From Corynebacterium jeikeium (GTDB lineage Bacteria > Actinomycetota > Actinomycetes > Mycobacteriales > Mycobacteriaceae): DNA of 64,000 bases. Each line of letters starts with the position of its first letter. Position 1 is the stretch's first letter. The DNA is taken from assembly GCA_003955985.1 (NCBI GenBank), contig CP033784.1, positions 1,860,001-1,924,000 of the forward strand. The letters are read 5' to 3'. The notes beneath the pieces were generated by a model. It did not search any database. It was not told the origin of the DNA and saw nothing but the letters and a program-made list of their open reading frames with translations. A program made the translations under genes and the position numbers. This document shows, one piece after another, positions 52,170 to 60,943 of this stretch.

Positions 52170-53570
52170 ATGACAGAGCAGCAGTTCCGCATCGAGCACG
52201 ACACCATGGGCGAGGTTAAGGTTCCGGTTAACGCCCTGTGGCGCGCACAGACTCAGCGTGCAGTTGAGAACTTCCCGATTTCCGGCCGTCCGCTGGAGTC
52301 TGCACAGATTCGCGCTATGGGTCTGCTGAAGGCAGCTTGCGCCATCGTCAACAAGGAGCGCGGCCTGCTGTCTGCTGAGCAGGCAGATGCCATCGTCGCC
52401 GCTGCCAAGGAAATTGCCGAAGGCAAGCACGATGCTGAGTTCCCGATTGACGTCTTCCAGACCGGTTCGGGCACTTCTTCCAACATGAACACCAACGAAG
52501 TCATTGCGTCCATCGCAAAAGCCAACGGCGTTGAGGTTCACCCGAATGACCACGTCAACATGGGTCAGTCTTCCAACGACACCTTCCCGACTGCCACTCA
52601 CGTCGCAGCAACCGAGGCAGCTGTCAAGGACCTCGTCCCGGGACTGAAGGTTCTGCAGGAGTCCCTGGCTAAGAAGGCCAAGGAATGGGAGACCGTTGTT
52701 AAGTCCGGCCGCACTCACCTGATGGACGCTGTCCCGGTGACCCTGGGTCAGGAGTTCTCCGGTTACGCCCGCCAGATTGAGGCTGGCATTGAGCGCATCG
52801 AGGCCACCCTGCCGCGTCTGGGCGAGCTGCCAATCGGTGGTACCGCTGTTGGCACCGGCCTGAACACCCCGGCGGACTTCGGTGCCAAGGTCACCGCTGA
52901 GCTCGTCGAACTGACCGGCATCAAGGAGCTGCGCGAGGCTCAGAACCACTTCGAGGCTCAGGCTAACCGCGATGCCCTGGTCGAATTCTCCGGCGCTATG
53001 CGCACCGTCGCAGTCTCCCTGAACAAGATCGCTAACGACATTCGCTGGATGGGCTCCGGCCCGCTGACCGGCCTTGCTGAGATTCACCTGCCGGATCTGC
53101 AGCCGGGTTCCTCCATCATGCCGGGTAAGGTCAACCCGGTTCTGTGTGAGACTGCCACCCAGGTCGCAGCGCAGGTTCTGGGCAACGACACCGCTGTTGA
53201 GTTTGCTGGCGCTAACGGCGCATTCGAGCTGAACGTCTTCATCCCGGTCATGGCACGTAACGTGCTGGAGTCCGCTAAGCTGCTGGCGAACACCGCACGC
53301 GTCTTCGCCGAGAAGCTGGTGGACGGCATCGAGCCGAACGTTGAGCGTATGAAGACTCTGGCTGAGTCCTCCCCGTCGATTGTGACCCCGCTGAACTCCG
53401 CCATCGGCTACGAGAACGCAGCTAAGGTCGCTAAGACTGCTCTGAAGGAAGGTAAGACCATCCGTCAGACTGTTATCGACATGGGCTTCGTCGACGGCGA
53501 GAAGCTGACCGAGGAAGAGCTGGACAAGCGCCTCGACGTGCTGGCAATGGCCAACACTGATCGTGACTAG
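52170..53570 (+). CDS. fumC: class II fumarate hydratase
   Basis: A 466-residue enzyme: [39 protein letters not shown] and the catalytic-loop signature [15 protein letters not shown]. It converts fumarate and water to malate in the TCA cycle, as a cytoplasmic homotetramer without iron-sulfur clusters. GAAAGAGG lies about ten bases upstream of the ATG. It lies downstream of glpX, a common corynebacterial order. Confidence 0.96.
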   Translation: MTEQQFRIEHDTMGEVKVPVNALWRAQTQRAVENFPISGRPLESAQIRAMGLLKAACAIVNKERGLLSAEQADAIVAAAKEIAEGKHDAEFPIDVFQTGSGTSSNMNTNEVIASIAKANGVEVHPNDHVNMGQSSNDTFPTATHVAATEAAVKDLVPGLKVLQESLAKKAKEWETVVKSGRTHLMDAVPVTLGQEFSGYARQIEAGIERIEATLPRLGELPIGGTAVGTGLNTPADFGAKVTAELVELTGIKELREAQNHFEAQANRDALVEFSGAMRTVAVSLNKIANDIRWMGSGPLTGLAEIHLPDLQPGSSIMPGKVNPVLCETATQVAAQVLGNDTAVEFAGANGAFELNVFIPVMARNVLESAKLLANTARVFAEKLVDGIEPNVERMKTLAESSPSIVTPLNSAIGYENAAKVAKTALKEGKTIRQTVIDMGFVDGEKLTEEELDKRLDVLAMANTDRD

Positions 53571-53610
53571 TTCTTTCTGAACTCGAAGGTGTGAGAGCAC
53601 CTTACGCATA

Positions 53611-53659
53611 AGACCCCGTAGTCTCACTTCGCTGAAAGACTTCGGGGTCTACTATTTTT
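53611..53659 (+). terminator. fumC terminator
   Basis: AGACCCCG...AGTC pairs with GACTTCGGGGTCT (one bulge), then ACTATTTTTT. Confidence 0.75.
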
Positions 53660-53798
53660 TCCTTAACGTCGGACAAGTTTCAGAGAGTGACTAACTATTC
53701 CCACCTATCGCCACACCATCGCATTTCCTCGCCGTTGCGTCGCCGAGTGGTTCTCCCGCCCAGGCGCTGTCACCCGCCTAACACCGGGGCTTCTCCCG

Positions 53799-55094
53799 AT
53801 GTCACCGAAATCCGAATCCGCCAACCTCGCCGACGGCACGACCGTATTCTCCATGCCGGCTGGCCTCAAATGGATTGCACGTCACGACCCGGCCGGTTTC
53901 CTCCCCGGCCAGAGATTCATTGACGAAGTCACCAGCGAACCCTTTCGCCGCATCACGGGGTGGAAGCACACCCACGTTCTCTCCGATACTCCGCTTGACG
54001 ACGGCAGCGCTGGCACGGTTTTAGAGGACACCGTTGACACCAAGGTTCCGGTACCCGGGTTAGATTCGATGTTCGCCTACCGTGCTACGAAGGTTGCTGG
54101 AGACCTTGCGGCCGTCGATAGGCTTTCGGAGTATTTGGGGCATGTGCCGGAGCCGCTGACAGTGGCGATCAGTGGAGCTACGGGGACCATCGGAACGCAG
54201 CTGCGCGCGCTACTGACCACGGCCGGACATGAGGTGATTTCGCTGGTGCGCTCACGTGAACAGACGGGTGTGGACAAGCGATATTGGGATACTGCGGCAC
54301 CCGCAGCTGACTTGCTGGAGGGAGTCGACGCGGTCATCCATCTGGCCGGCGCACCGATTGCGGGGCGCTTCACGGAGGCGCATCTTCGAAAGGTTCGCCA
54401 TTCCCGTGTCGAACCAACGCGAGCTCTGGCAAAGCTCGTTGCATCTACTGACAGCGTGAAGGTCGCGGTTGGAGCGTCGGCGGTGGGGTTCTACGGTGCG
54501 GATCGTGGCCCAGAGGTGCTCACCGAGGACGCTGGCCCTGGCGCGGAGGCGCAGCGTTACGACGGTAGCGCCACCGCGGACAGTCTCTCGGCTATCGTGC
54601 GCGATTGGGAAAATGCATGGGATCCCGCTCGCGATGCAGGCAAGCGGGTCGTAAACGTCCGTACTGGTCTCGTGCTTGCTGGTGGCGGCGGACTCTTGCC
54701 GCTACTAGCGGGCGTTGTGTTCACCGGACTTGGAGGAAGATTGGGGTCGGGCGAGCAGTGGTTCCCGTGGATTGCTTTGGACGACCTGTTGGACATCTAT
54801 CACCGGTCGTTGGCAGATTCCGCACTTGCCGGACCTGTCAATGCGGTGGTGCCACTGGCTTCCGGAGTGAATAATGCGGAGTTCACGAGGGTATTGGGAG
54901 AGGTCTTGCACCGCCCGACGGCGGTTCCGATTCCTTCACTGGGGCCTGCAGTACTGCTGGGCAAACGCGGTGCTGCGGAGTTGGCTCTCGCGAATCAGAG
55001 AGTAGAGGCAGCAGCGCTGCAAAAGGCGGGGCACAGGTTCCGCTTCACTTCGCTTAACGACGCCCTGCGCCACGAGCTATTGAAGGAGACGTAG
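53799..55094 (+). CDS. TIGR01777-family epimerase with SRPBCC-like N terminus
   Basis: A 431-residue protein: residues ~1-110 are the end of a START/SRPBCC-like domain (GLKWIARHDPAGFLPGQRF), and residues ~120-420 are an SDR-type nucleotide-binding fold (VAISGATGTIGTQLRALL; DAVIHLAGAPIAGRF; VRTGLVLAGGGGLLP). The family is of unknown substrate. The same frame stays open upstream to 53691 with domain-like residues (AEWFSRPGAVTRLTPGLLPM) but no ATG, GTG or TTG, so the true start may be a rare codon such as ATT at 53694, or a frameshift may be present. Confidence 0.8.
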   Translation: MSPKSESANLADGTTVFSMPAGLKWIARHDPAGFLPGQRFIDEVTSEPFRRITGWKHTHVLSDTPLDDGSAGTVLEDTVDTKVPVPGLDSMFAYRATKVAGDLAAVDRLSEYLGHVPEPLTVAISGATGTIGTQLRALLTTAGHEVISLVRSREQTGVDKRYWDTAAPAADLLEGVDAVIHLAGAPIAGRFTEAHLRKVRHSRVEPTRALAKLVASTDSVKVAVGASAVGFYGADRGPEVLTEDAGPGAEAQRYDGSATADSLSAIVRDWENAWDPARDAGKRVVNVRTGLVLAGGGGLLPLLAGVVFTGLGGRLGSGEQWFPWIALDDLLDIYHRSLADSALAGPVNAVVPLASGVNNAEFTRVLGEVLHRPTAVPIPSLGPAVLLGKRGAAELALANQRVEAAALQKAGHRFRFTSLNDALRHELLKET

Positions 55095-55260
55095 CCTTCC
55101 ACCGTGCCTACACAAAACACGAAGGTTGTGTAATTGAATGGCGCGTTGCGACTATCAACAACCCGACCCCTGCGCCTGAGTCCACGGCATCCTGAACAAC
55201 CCAAAGATGCTCTCTGCATAGGTACTCAAACACCTGTTGACTCATCAACTTGCCATCACA

Positions 55261-55292
55261 TTGCACTCGGTGTAACTTTGCACCTCGTGCAA
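55261..55292. promoter_or_regulatory. tandem palindromes at the tetR start, putative operators
   Basis: TTGCACTCGGTGTAA (55261-55275, one mismatch) and TTGCACCTCGTGCAA (55278-55292, perfect) lie 17 bp apart centre to centre. The second contains the preferred GTG start at 55287. They are good candidates for autorepression sites. Confidence 0.65.
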
Positions 55293-55982
55293 ATTGATGA
55301 GAATACCTATCACAGATTGGACCCGGGCCAACACCCCGAGTGCGGTCTCCGGGAGCTCAAAAGGTTTCAAACACACTGCGCTTTGGCCGATGCCGCGACC
55401 GCCCTTGTATTGGATCGCGGATACGACCAAGTCAACATCGAAGACATCTGTCAGCGGGTCAATATCAGTCGACGCACATTCTTCAATTACTTCGACTCCA
55501 AGGATCAAGCCATCTTCGGCAACGGCATCATGTCATTCGATGCTGACGATGAAGAGGTATTCCTCGCCCAAATTCACCAAGACCCCATCGCGGACATGCT
55601 CGATTTCATCGAGAAAAAGCAGCAATCCCAGCTACTCCGATATAAAGAGCTGGGGGCAACCGAAGAGTTTCACCGTCTGCTCAAGGAGCGTATCCGCGAG
55701 ATTTTGCGCAATGAGCCAAAGCTATCGACGGTTGTCATTTCGAATTTTGGCAACTCAATGCGCCGCGTCCGTTCTGCCTTTGAGCGCTATTTCGAGATGA
55801 ATCCACAGTCGCGCACGCACCCCGAGCTGCCCGTCGGGCACGAGGTAGCACTGTCGGTCGGTTTCGTCCGCGAATGCGTGCTGTACTCATCGGCTCATCG
55901 GGACGAATTCACAACAGATACACCGCTTCACGACGCCGCCGACGTCGTTAAAAATTTCTGGAGGAGGAATAGTGACAGCTAG
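55287..55982 (+). CDS. TetR-family transcriptional regulator
   Basis: A 231-residue repressor: HTH (ALADAATALVLDRGYDQVNIEDICQRVNISRRTFFNYFDSKDQ) and an all-helical ligand domain. The GTG at 55287 is preferred, as it sits inside a palindromic operator; longer forms from 55134 add non-family sequence. It overlaps the start of the next gene (55972) by 11 bases, so both are in one operon, and it should repress the drug exporter until an inducer binds. Confidence 0.82.
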   Translation: MQIDENTYHRLDPGQHPECGLRELKRFQTHCALADAATALVLDRGYDQVNIEDICQRVNISRRTFFNYFDSKDQAIFGNGIMSFDADDEEVFLAQIHQDPIADMLDFIEKKQQSQLLRYKELGATEEFHRLLKERIREILRNEPKLSTVVISNFGNSMRRVRSAFERYFEMNPQSRTHPELPVGHEVALSVGFVRECVLYSSAHRDEFTTDTPLHDAADVVKNFWRRNSDS

Positions 55983-57570
55983 CAACACCACTGCTCAAGA
56001 TCAAACCGACACCACGGTTTCTGACAACAAGTCCCACTTGGGAATCATTTTCTTCGCGCTCATTCTCACTATGCTGATGAGCTCGCTGGGGCAGATGATT
56101 TTCGCCACCGCCCTGCCGACCATCGTCGGCGAGCTCGGCGGAGTTGACCACATGTCGTGGGTTATTTCTGCATTCCTGTTGGCACAGACTGTGGCAATGC
56201 CGATTGTCGGCAAGCTCGGTGACATGATTGGGCGCAAGGGCCTGTTCATGATGGGGATCGCGCTGTTCATGGTCGGTTCCGTCATGGGTGCAATCACCAA
56301 CTCCATGAGCCTGCTCATCGCCGCCCGCGCCTTTCAGGGATTTGCTGGCGGTACATTGATGGTTTCCTCGCAGGCCATCCTGGCCGAGGTTATTCCCGCA
56401 CGCCAGCGCGGTAAGTACATGGGCATCATGGGTGCTGTGTTCGGCCTGAGTTCCGTGCTGGGACCAGTGCTGGGAGGCTGGTTCACCGACGGCCCGGGCT
56501 GGCGCTGGGGCCTGTGGATCAACGTCCCGATGGGCGTGGTTGCACTATCGGCAGCTGCAGCCTTCCTGAAGCTGCCCCGACGCCAGAGTGAAGGAAACTT
56601 CGACTACATCGGCACGATGTTCTTGACTGCCGCTGCCTCGACGCTAATTCTCACCACCACGTGGGGCGGTACACAGTACGACTGGAACTCCGGAGTCATC
56701 ATCTCGCTTATCGTTGCCTCCGTGGTTTCCTGGGTGCTGTTCTTCCTCACCGAGACTCGTGTTTCCAACCCACTGATTCCGACGCACTTGTTTAATAACC
56801 GGAACTTCGTGCTCACGACTGTGTCGGGTCTCATTCTGGGTATCGCGATGTTCGGCACTATGGCCTATATTCCGACCTACCTGCAGATGGTGCACTCAAT
56901 GTCACCGACCGCTGCAGGCTTGATGATGACGCCGATGATGGTCGGCATGCTGCTCACCTCAATTGGCGTTGGCCAGATTATTTCGCGGACTGGTAAGTAT
57001 CGCTTCTACCCCTTCGTCGGCCTGATGATTATGGCTGTCTCCCTCTACTTGCTGTCCACGCTGGAGACCACCACCCCGCTGTGGCAGGTTGGTGTTTACC
57101 TGTTCATCATGGGCTTCGGCCTGGGCACCGGCATGCAGGTTCTGGTTCTCATCGTGCAGAACTCCTTCCCGGTCGCCATGGTCGGTACCGCTACCGCTGC
57201 GAATAACTTCTTCCGCCAGATTGGTGGTGCGGTCGGTTCCTCCATTGTGGGTTCGATTTTCATCCACCGCATGAAGGACCTGGCAGGCGAACGCGTTCCG
57301 GCTGCTGTCGAACAAATCAAGGCCGCATCACCGGAGGCTGCAGCAGAGTTCGCAAAGCAGATGGGCCCGGAGGGCTTTTCCTCTAAGTCGATTGGTTCAC
57401 TGACGCCGCACGTCCTAGATAGCATGCCGGCGCCAATCCACGAAGCGCTGATCTCCAGCTACAACGATGGTTTGACGCCGATCTTCTTGGTACTAATGCC
57501 AGTGATTATTCTGGCAGCAATCATTGTGTTCTTTGTTCGCGAGGATCCGTTGAAGGAAACCGTCGAATAA
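55972..57570 (+). CDS. DHA2-family MFS drug exporter
   Basis: A 532-residue membrane protein with 14 predicted helices: MFS motif A (GKLGDMIGRKGLFMMG), export motif C (GAVFGLSSVLGPVLGGWFTD) and EmrB/QacA-type architecture. It should expel hydrophobic drugs or dyes by proton antiport. The GTG at 55972 has GGAGGAGG upstream and overlaps the TetR stop, which shows coupling and regulation. Confidence 0.88.
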   Translation: MTASNTTAQDQTDTTVSDNKSHLGIIFFALILTMLMSSLGQMIFATALPTIVGELGGVDHMSWVISAFLLAQTVAMPIVGKLGDMIGRKGLFMMGIALFMVGSVMGAITNSMSLLIAARAFQGFAGGTLMVSSQAILAEVIPARQRGKYMGIMGAVFGLSSVLGPVLGGWFTDGPGWRWGLWINVPMGVVALSAAAAFLKLPRRQSEGNFDYIGTMFLTAAASTLILTTTWGGTQYDWNSGVIISLIVASVVSWVLFFLTETRVSNPLIPTHLFNNRNFVLTTVSGLILGIAMFGTMAYIPTYLQMVHSMSPTAAGLMMTPMMVGMLLTSIGVGQIISRTGKYRFYPFVGLMIMAVSLYLLSTLETTTPLWQVGVYLFIMGFGLGTGMQVLVLIVQNSFPVAMVGTATAANNFFRQIGGAVGSSIVGSIFIHRMKDLAGERVPAAVEQIKAASPEAAAEFAKQMGPEGFSSKSIGSLTPHVLDSMPAPIHEALISSYNDGLTPIFLVLMPVIILAAIIVFFVREDPLKETVE

Positions 57571-57578
57571 TTAATTCG

Positions 57579-57596
57579 CGGGAGCCGCGGCTCCCG
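57579..57596. terminator. short GC hairpin between convergent genes
   Basis: CGGGAGCCGCGGCTCCCG is a perfect palindrome between the MFS stop and the GNAT stop. Confidence 0.5.
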
Positions 57597-57600
57597 GCAG

Positions 57601-58233
57601 CTATGCCCCCACCTGGCCGTCGGCGCGGTCGAGCTTGTCCAGAATCGGACGGTTCGGCTCACCGGCGGCTTCTGCTTCTTCCTGGACGCGCTTCAGTGCG
57701 CGCTCCTCTGGCTTTTCCAGGAGCTTTTCCAAAATAATGACATCGCGCCACTGCCCCGCCATTGGGCCGTAGGTCATCTTTGCCATGTGGTGGTAAATCC
57801 CCACTTCACGGAAGCCGAGCTTTCGATGCAGCTTTAACGATCCCACATTCTCCGGGAAGACCCACGAGTGAATCGACCAGCAGTCGAGCTCCGTGGCATC
57901 GTCGATAAGCTTCTGCAGCAGCGTCGCCGCCAGCCCCATGCCCTGCCCGTCAGGATGGACGTAGATGGAGTCTTCGATGACGCCATTGAAAATCGGGCGC
58001 TTGGATACCGGCGCTGCCGATGCCCAAGCCAGAATCTTGTCCGGGTTTTCTGCGTCGACGGCGACGTAACACAAATCCACTCGTTTGAGTGCGATGAATT
58101 CGTCCCACTCGGGAGCGGAGTGCTCCCAGGACGCGTGCCCCGTATCCAGGCCAATCTCGTAGATCTCTTGGATCTGTGGATAGTCCTCTTCACGCATCAT
58201 TCGAATCGTGAAATCGCGCTTCTTTTCAGCCAT
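57601..58233 (-). CDS. GNAT-family N-acetyltransferase (phosphinothricin acetyltransferase-like)
   Basis: A 210-residue enzyme: GNAT pattern with IRMMREEDYPQIQEIYEIGL, SIYVHPDGQGMGLAATLLQK (acetyl-CoA loop) and NVGSLKLHRKLGFREVGIYH. It is closest to the Pat/Bar/MddA group, which acetylates phosphinothricin and methionine-type amino acids; the real substrate is unknown. The ATG at 58233 starts the conserved domain. A charged C-terminal extension (~40 residues) is added. Confidence 0.8.
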   Translation of the reverse strand: MAEKKRDFTIRMMREEDYPQIQEIYEIGLDTGHASWEHSAPEWDEFIALKRVDLCYVAVDAENPDKILAWASAAPVSKRPIFNGVIEDSIYVHPDGQGMGLAATLLQKLIDDATELDCWSIHSWVFPENVGSLKLHRKLGFREVGIYHHMAKMTYGPMAGQWRDVIILEKLLEKPEERALKRVQEEAEAAGEPNRPILDKLDRADGQVGA

Positions 58234-58297
58234 AACTACAAGTGTGGCTAATTTTTCCGCGCACGTCGAACGAAACGGCAAAAATATTGTAAAAAGA

Positions 58298-59050
58298 TTA
58301 CTTTCGCCTGCGCGGTCGCCCGTTTCCGCCGCTGCTTCGACGTCCACCACGACCACTGCGCGCATGCTTTACGACGGTCCCAGCGCGCTGCCGGCGGGCT
58401 TGCTTAGCAAGCGTCTTTTCTCTGGCCGACAACTTCTTCGGCTGCTCGTCAGCCCTCTTGCGCCCCAACTGCGTGCGTGTCGAGCCCTCCCTGCGCCCCT
58501 GGACAATGCCGACGAACTCCTGCCGGAGCTCGTCGTCCTCTACTTTCGGCCACACCAACCAAATAGCTGTCCGGGACAGCGGATCTGTGGCACCTTCCTC
58601 GGCCACCAAGTTCGATGAGGCCACCGCCTTCTTCGATAGCGCCTTCAAAATCGTGCGAGGTCCCACCACGACACCTGCACCAGTGGCCGCAACGGGCAGC
58701 ATCTGTCGCAGCTCATCCGCATCCACGGAGGTCAGCAGCACAGTTTCGTCCGCCAACAGCTCCTCCGGCACGGACTCTGTGAGGGAGAACACGTGCTCTT
58801 TCTCGAAGGCCACGCCCCAGGCTTCGTCGTAAAGCCGGATGCGATGGAGCGACTCGGGCAGCGAGCTTTCGGACTCTAACCGAACCAGCGCCATGTCAGC
58901 GGCGCCGCCGACCAGGTCGGACATCGGATCGTCGGCGGCGTGGGTGTGCAGTGTTGCCGGAATTCGATCCCTAAAGCGGCGAAACCACTTCTCGGGACTG
59001 GTGCCGGTGGCGAACACGATGCGCAGGACGGCGGGTTCAGGAGTCGACAT
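58298..59050 (-). CDS. LysR substrate-binding-domain protein lacking an HTH
   Basis: A 250-residue protein: residues ~8-185 form a LysR-type effector domain (PEPAVLRIVFATGTSPEKWF; ADMALVRLESES; GVVVGPRTILKAL), but there is no DNA-binding head. A basic, Arg/Gly-rich tail (RKRADEQPKKLSAREKTLAK...) follows. Such HTH-less forms are common in corynebacteria. The tail may bind nucleic acid (inference). The start at 59050 faces the DUF5997 gene. Confidence 0.75.
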   Translation of the reverse strand: MSTPEPAVLRIVFATGTSPEKWFRRFRDRIPATLHTHAADDPMSDLVGGAADMALVRLESESSLPESLHRIRLYDEAWGVAFEKEHVFSLTESVPEELLADETVLLTSVDADELRQMLPVAATGAGVVVGPRTILKALSKKAVASSNLVAEEGATDPLSRTAIWLVWPKVEDDELRQEFVGIVQGRREGSTRTQLGRKRADEQPKKLSAREKTLAKQARRQRAGTVVKHARSGRGGRRSSGGNGRPRRRK

Positions 59051-59090
59051 ACTCCGCAAGGTTACTCGAATGGGTGCTAGCGTTGAACCC

Positions 59091-59483
59091 ATGAAACCCC
59101 TAACCGCAGCCAAGAAACTTGGCATTTTCCTCCCGGCCACACCCGAGGAATTTCGCACTGGTGAGATTTCGCACGCGCAGTTTGCCGAACTGCAGTCCAA
59201 TCCGCCGGAGTGGCTCGCTGAGCTACGCCGCAACGGACCGCACCCGCGCCCGGAAGTTGCCCGCAAGCTGGGCATCACTATCACGGCGTTGAAGAAGAAC
59301 GACATGGACAAGCCGCTGACAACGGCGGAGATTAAGGATTTGCTCGAGCAGATGCCGGAGTGGCTGGAGGCTGCTCGTGAGTCCATGGCGAAGCAGCGTG
59401 TTGAAACCGCTGAGGCAGAGGCCAAGAAGGACGACGGCCCTGGTCGGGCTGCCGCTGAAGCTGCTCGCAACGCCGAGAAATAG
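59091..59483 (+). CDS. DUF5997 family protein
   Basis: A 130-residue protein, MKPLTAAKKLGIFLPATPEE then FAELQSNPPEWLAELRRNGP; the pattern fits DUF5997, a small actinobacterial family of unknown function usually divergent from the LysR-like gene, as here. The charged C-terminal tail is likely disordered. An alternative start at 59070 would add seven residues. Confidence 0.8.
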   Translation: MKPLTAAKKLGIFLPATPEEFRTGEISHAQFAELQSNPPEWLAELRRNGPHPRPEVARKLGITITALKKNDMDKPLTTAEIKDLLEQMPEWLEAARESMAKQRVETAEAEAKKDDGPGRAAAEAARNAEK

Positions 59484-59535
59484 CCGACACAGCTGACACA
59501 CCGACACAGCTGACACCTTCAAGGAGGATTCTCCC

Positions 59536-60309
59536 GTGGCCATCGACTACACCGCACATGCAATCAACCACAAGGACAACGGTACGGTTGTCCTGATTGG
59601 CTCGCTGGGCACCACACAGGAGATGTGGGAGCCCCAGGTAGCTGCTTTGAGCGAAAAGTACCAGGTCATCACGCCAGATGTCCGCGGCCATGGCGATTCC
59701 CCTATCCCCGAGGGTGAGTGGGACATGAGCCACTTGGCCGCCGACATCATCGAGGTCCTCGATGAGGAGGATATTGACCGCGCACATTTTGTGGGACTAT
59801 CTCTCGGCGGCGCTATCGCCCAAACCATCGCATTAGAACACGCCGATCGCGTGGTCAGCCTGACACTGTCGTCGACGGCGCCGAAATTCGGCACACCCGA
59901 GGCCTGGCAGGAAAAGGCCCAGCTCGTGCGCGACAAGGGCACGGTCGCACTCGCCGACACTGTCGTCCGCAACTGGTTTACCGACGAGTGCTTCGACACT
60001 ACCCCTGAGCTCGCCGCCCGCTTCCGCGACATGATCGCAGATTGCCCCGATGACGGCTACATCGGCGCCTGCGGAGCACTCTCTCGCTTCGACACCCGCG
60101 AGCGCCTCGCCGAGATCACCGCTCCGACGCTGGTCATCGCCGGCAAGCAGGACACCTCTACGTCTCTCGACGTCGTCACTTCGCTTCACGACGGCATCGC
60201 GGGCTCGACCATGGTCGTCATTTCGCCGGCCAAGCACCTGCTCAACCAGGAAACCCCGGAGTACTACAACTCGGCCCTGCTGGCGCACATTGATGGGATT
60301 GCCGACTAG
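59536..60309 (+). CDS. alpha/beta hydrolase (enol-lactonase-like)
   Basis: A 257-residue enzyme: oxyanion strand VVLIGSLGTTQEMW, nucleophile elbow GLSLGGAIAQ, acid in LVIAGKQDTST and His in SPAKHLLNQE. The sequence resembles 3-oxoadipate enol-lactonase and related hydrolases, but no catabolic neighbours are present, so the substrate is open. The GTG at 59536 has AAGGAGGA about ten bases upstream. A terminator follows at 60341-60397. Confidence 0.82.
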   Translation: MAIDYTAHAINHKDNGTVVLIGSLGTTQEMWEPQVAALSEKYQVITPDVRGHGDSPIPEGEWDMSHLAADIIEVLDEEDIDRAHFVGLSLGGAIAQTIALEHADRVVSLTLSSTAPKFGTPEAWQEKAQLVRDKGTVALADTVVRNWFTDECFDTTPELAARFRDMIADCPDDGYIGACGALSRFDTRERLAEITAPTLVIAGKQDTSTSLDVVTSLHDGIAGSTMVVISPAKHLLNQETPEYYNSALLAHIDGIAD

Positions 60310-60340
60310 CGCCTAATCGCAGCAATAAAAAATAAAAATA

Positions 60341-60397
60341 ACGCGACCTGCTCGCTGTCCATTCCACAGGGACGGCGCACAGGTCGCGTCATTTTTT
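60341..60397 (+). terminator. terminator after the hydrolase gene
   Basis: ACGCGACCTG and CAGGTCGCGT form a 10-bp stem with a long loop, then CATTTTTT. Confidence 0.7.
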
Positions 60398-60943
60398 CGA
60401 GTGCAATTGGAGGTTGCTATGACTGCAGTGGAAGAAGCTCGGATAATCAAGGGAACCGGTCTCCACCTGATGCTCATACTAACTACCACCAGCACTAATG
60501 GGAATAAGAAAACGAGATTGTTTCGTTAATCACCCCCATGATGACCATCCAAAACGCCTACCCTATCGACCCCAAAGCCCCAGGGTCCCGCCTGTCAGAT
60601 ATGACAAAAATAGCCATTCACCTGGCTTTGTAGGTTAGCATTACCTAACATTGCCGACTGTCGGGGATAGTCTGGATTCAATAGCAACCTCCAACCGCAA
60701 CGGGGGTAGTTTTCCGGGAAGGTTGGGCACAATATCCGTCGTCAAGCGATTTCACGTCATCAATCGGGAAAAAACTTTTAAAAAAACAAGTGTCTCTCAT
60801 CACACTCATGCATAATGGGGTACAACAGTCATAGTCACTATGACGATGAACCGAGGCCATCGCGTTTATCTGCAGCGTTTATCTGCGACGTACGAAAAGG
60901 CCTTAAGACAAAAATTCCACGACAATATTTCTAGGAGCATGTC
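60398..60943. other. long gap before acd; holds an iron-box-like site
   Basis: About 540 bp without a supported gene. The only recognised element is a DtxR-type box at 60630-60648. Confidence 0.45.
60630..60648. promoter_or_regulatory. DtxR/IdeR-like iron box
   Basis: GTAGGTTAGCATTACCTAA matches the DtxR consensus TTAGGTTAGSCTAACCTAA at about 16 of 19 positions. It lies about 300 bp upstream of the acyl-CoA dehydrogenase gene and is not next to any recognised iron gene. Confidence 0.55.

Noticed and set aside
52140..53627. 495-residue minus-strand frame over fumC
   Set aside because: Antisense shadow of fumC with low-complexity composition and no motif.
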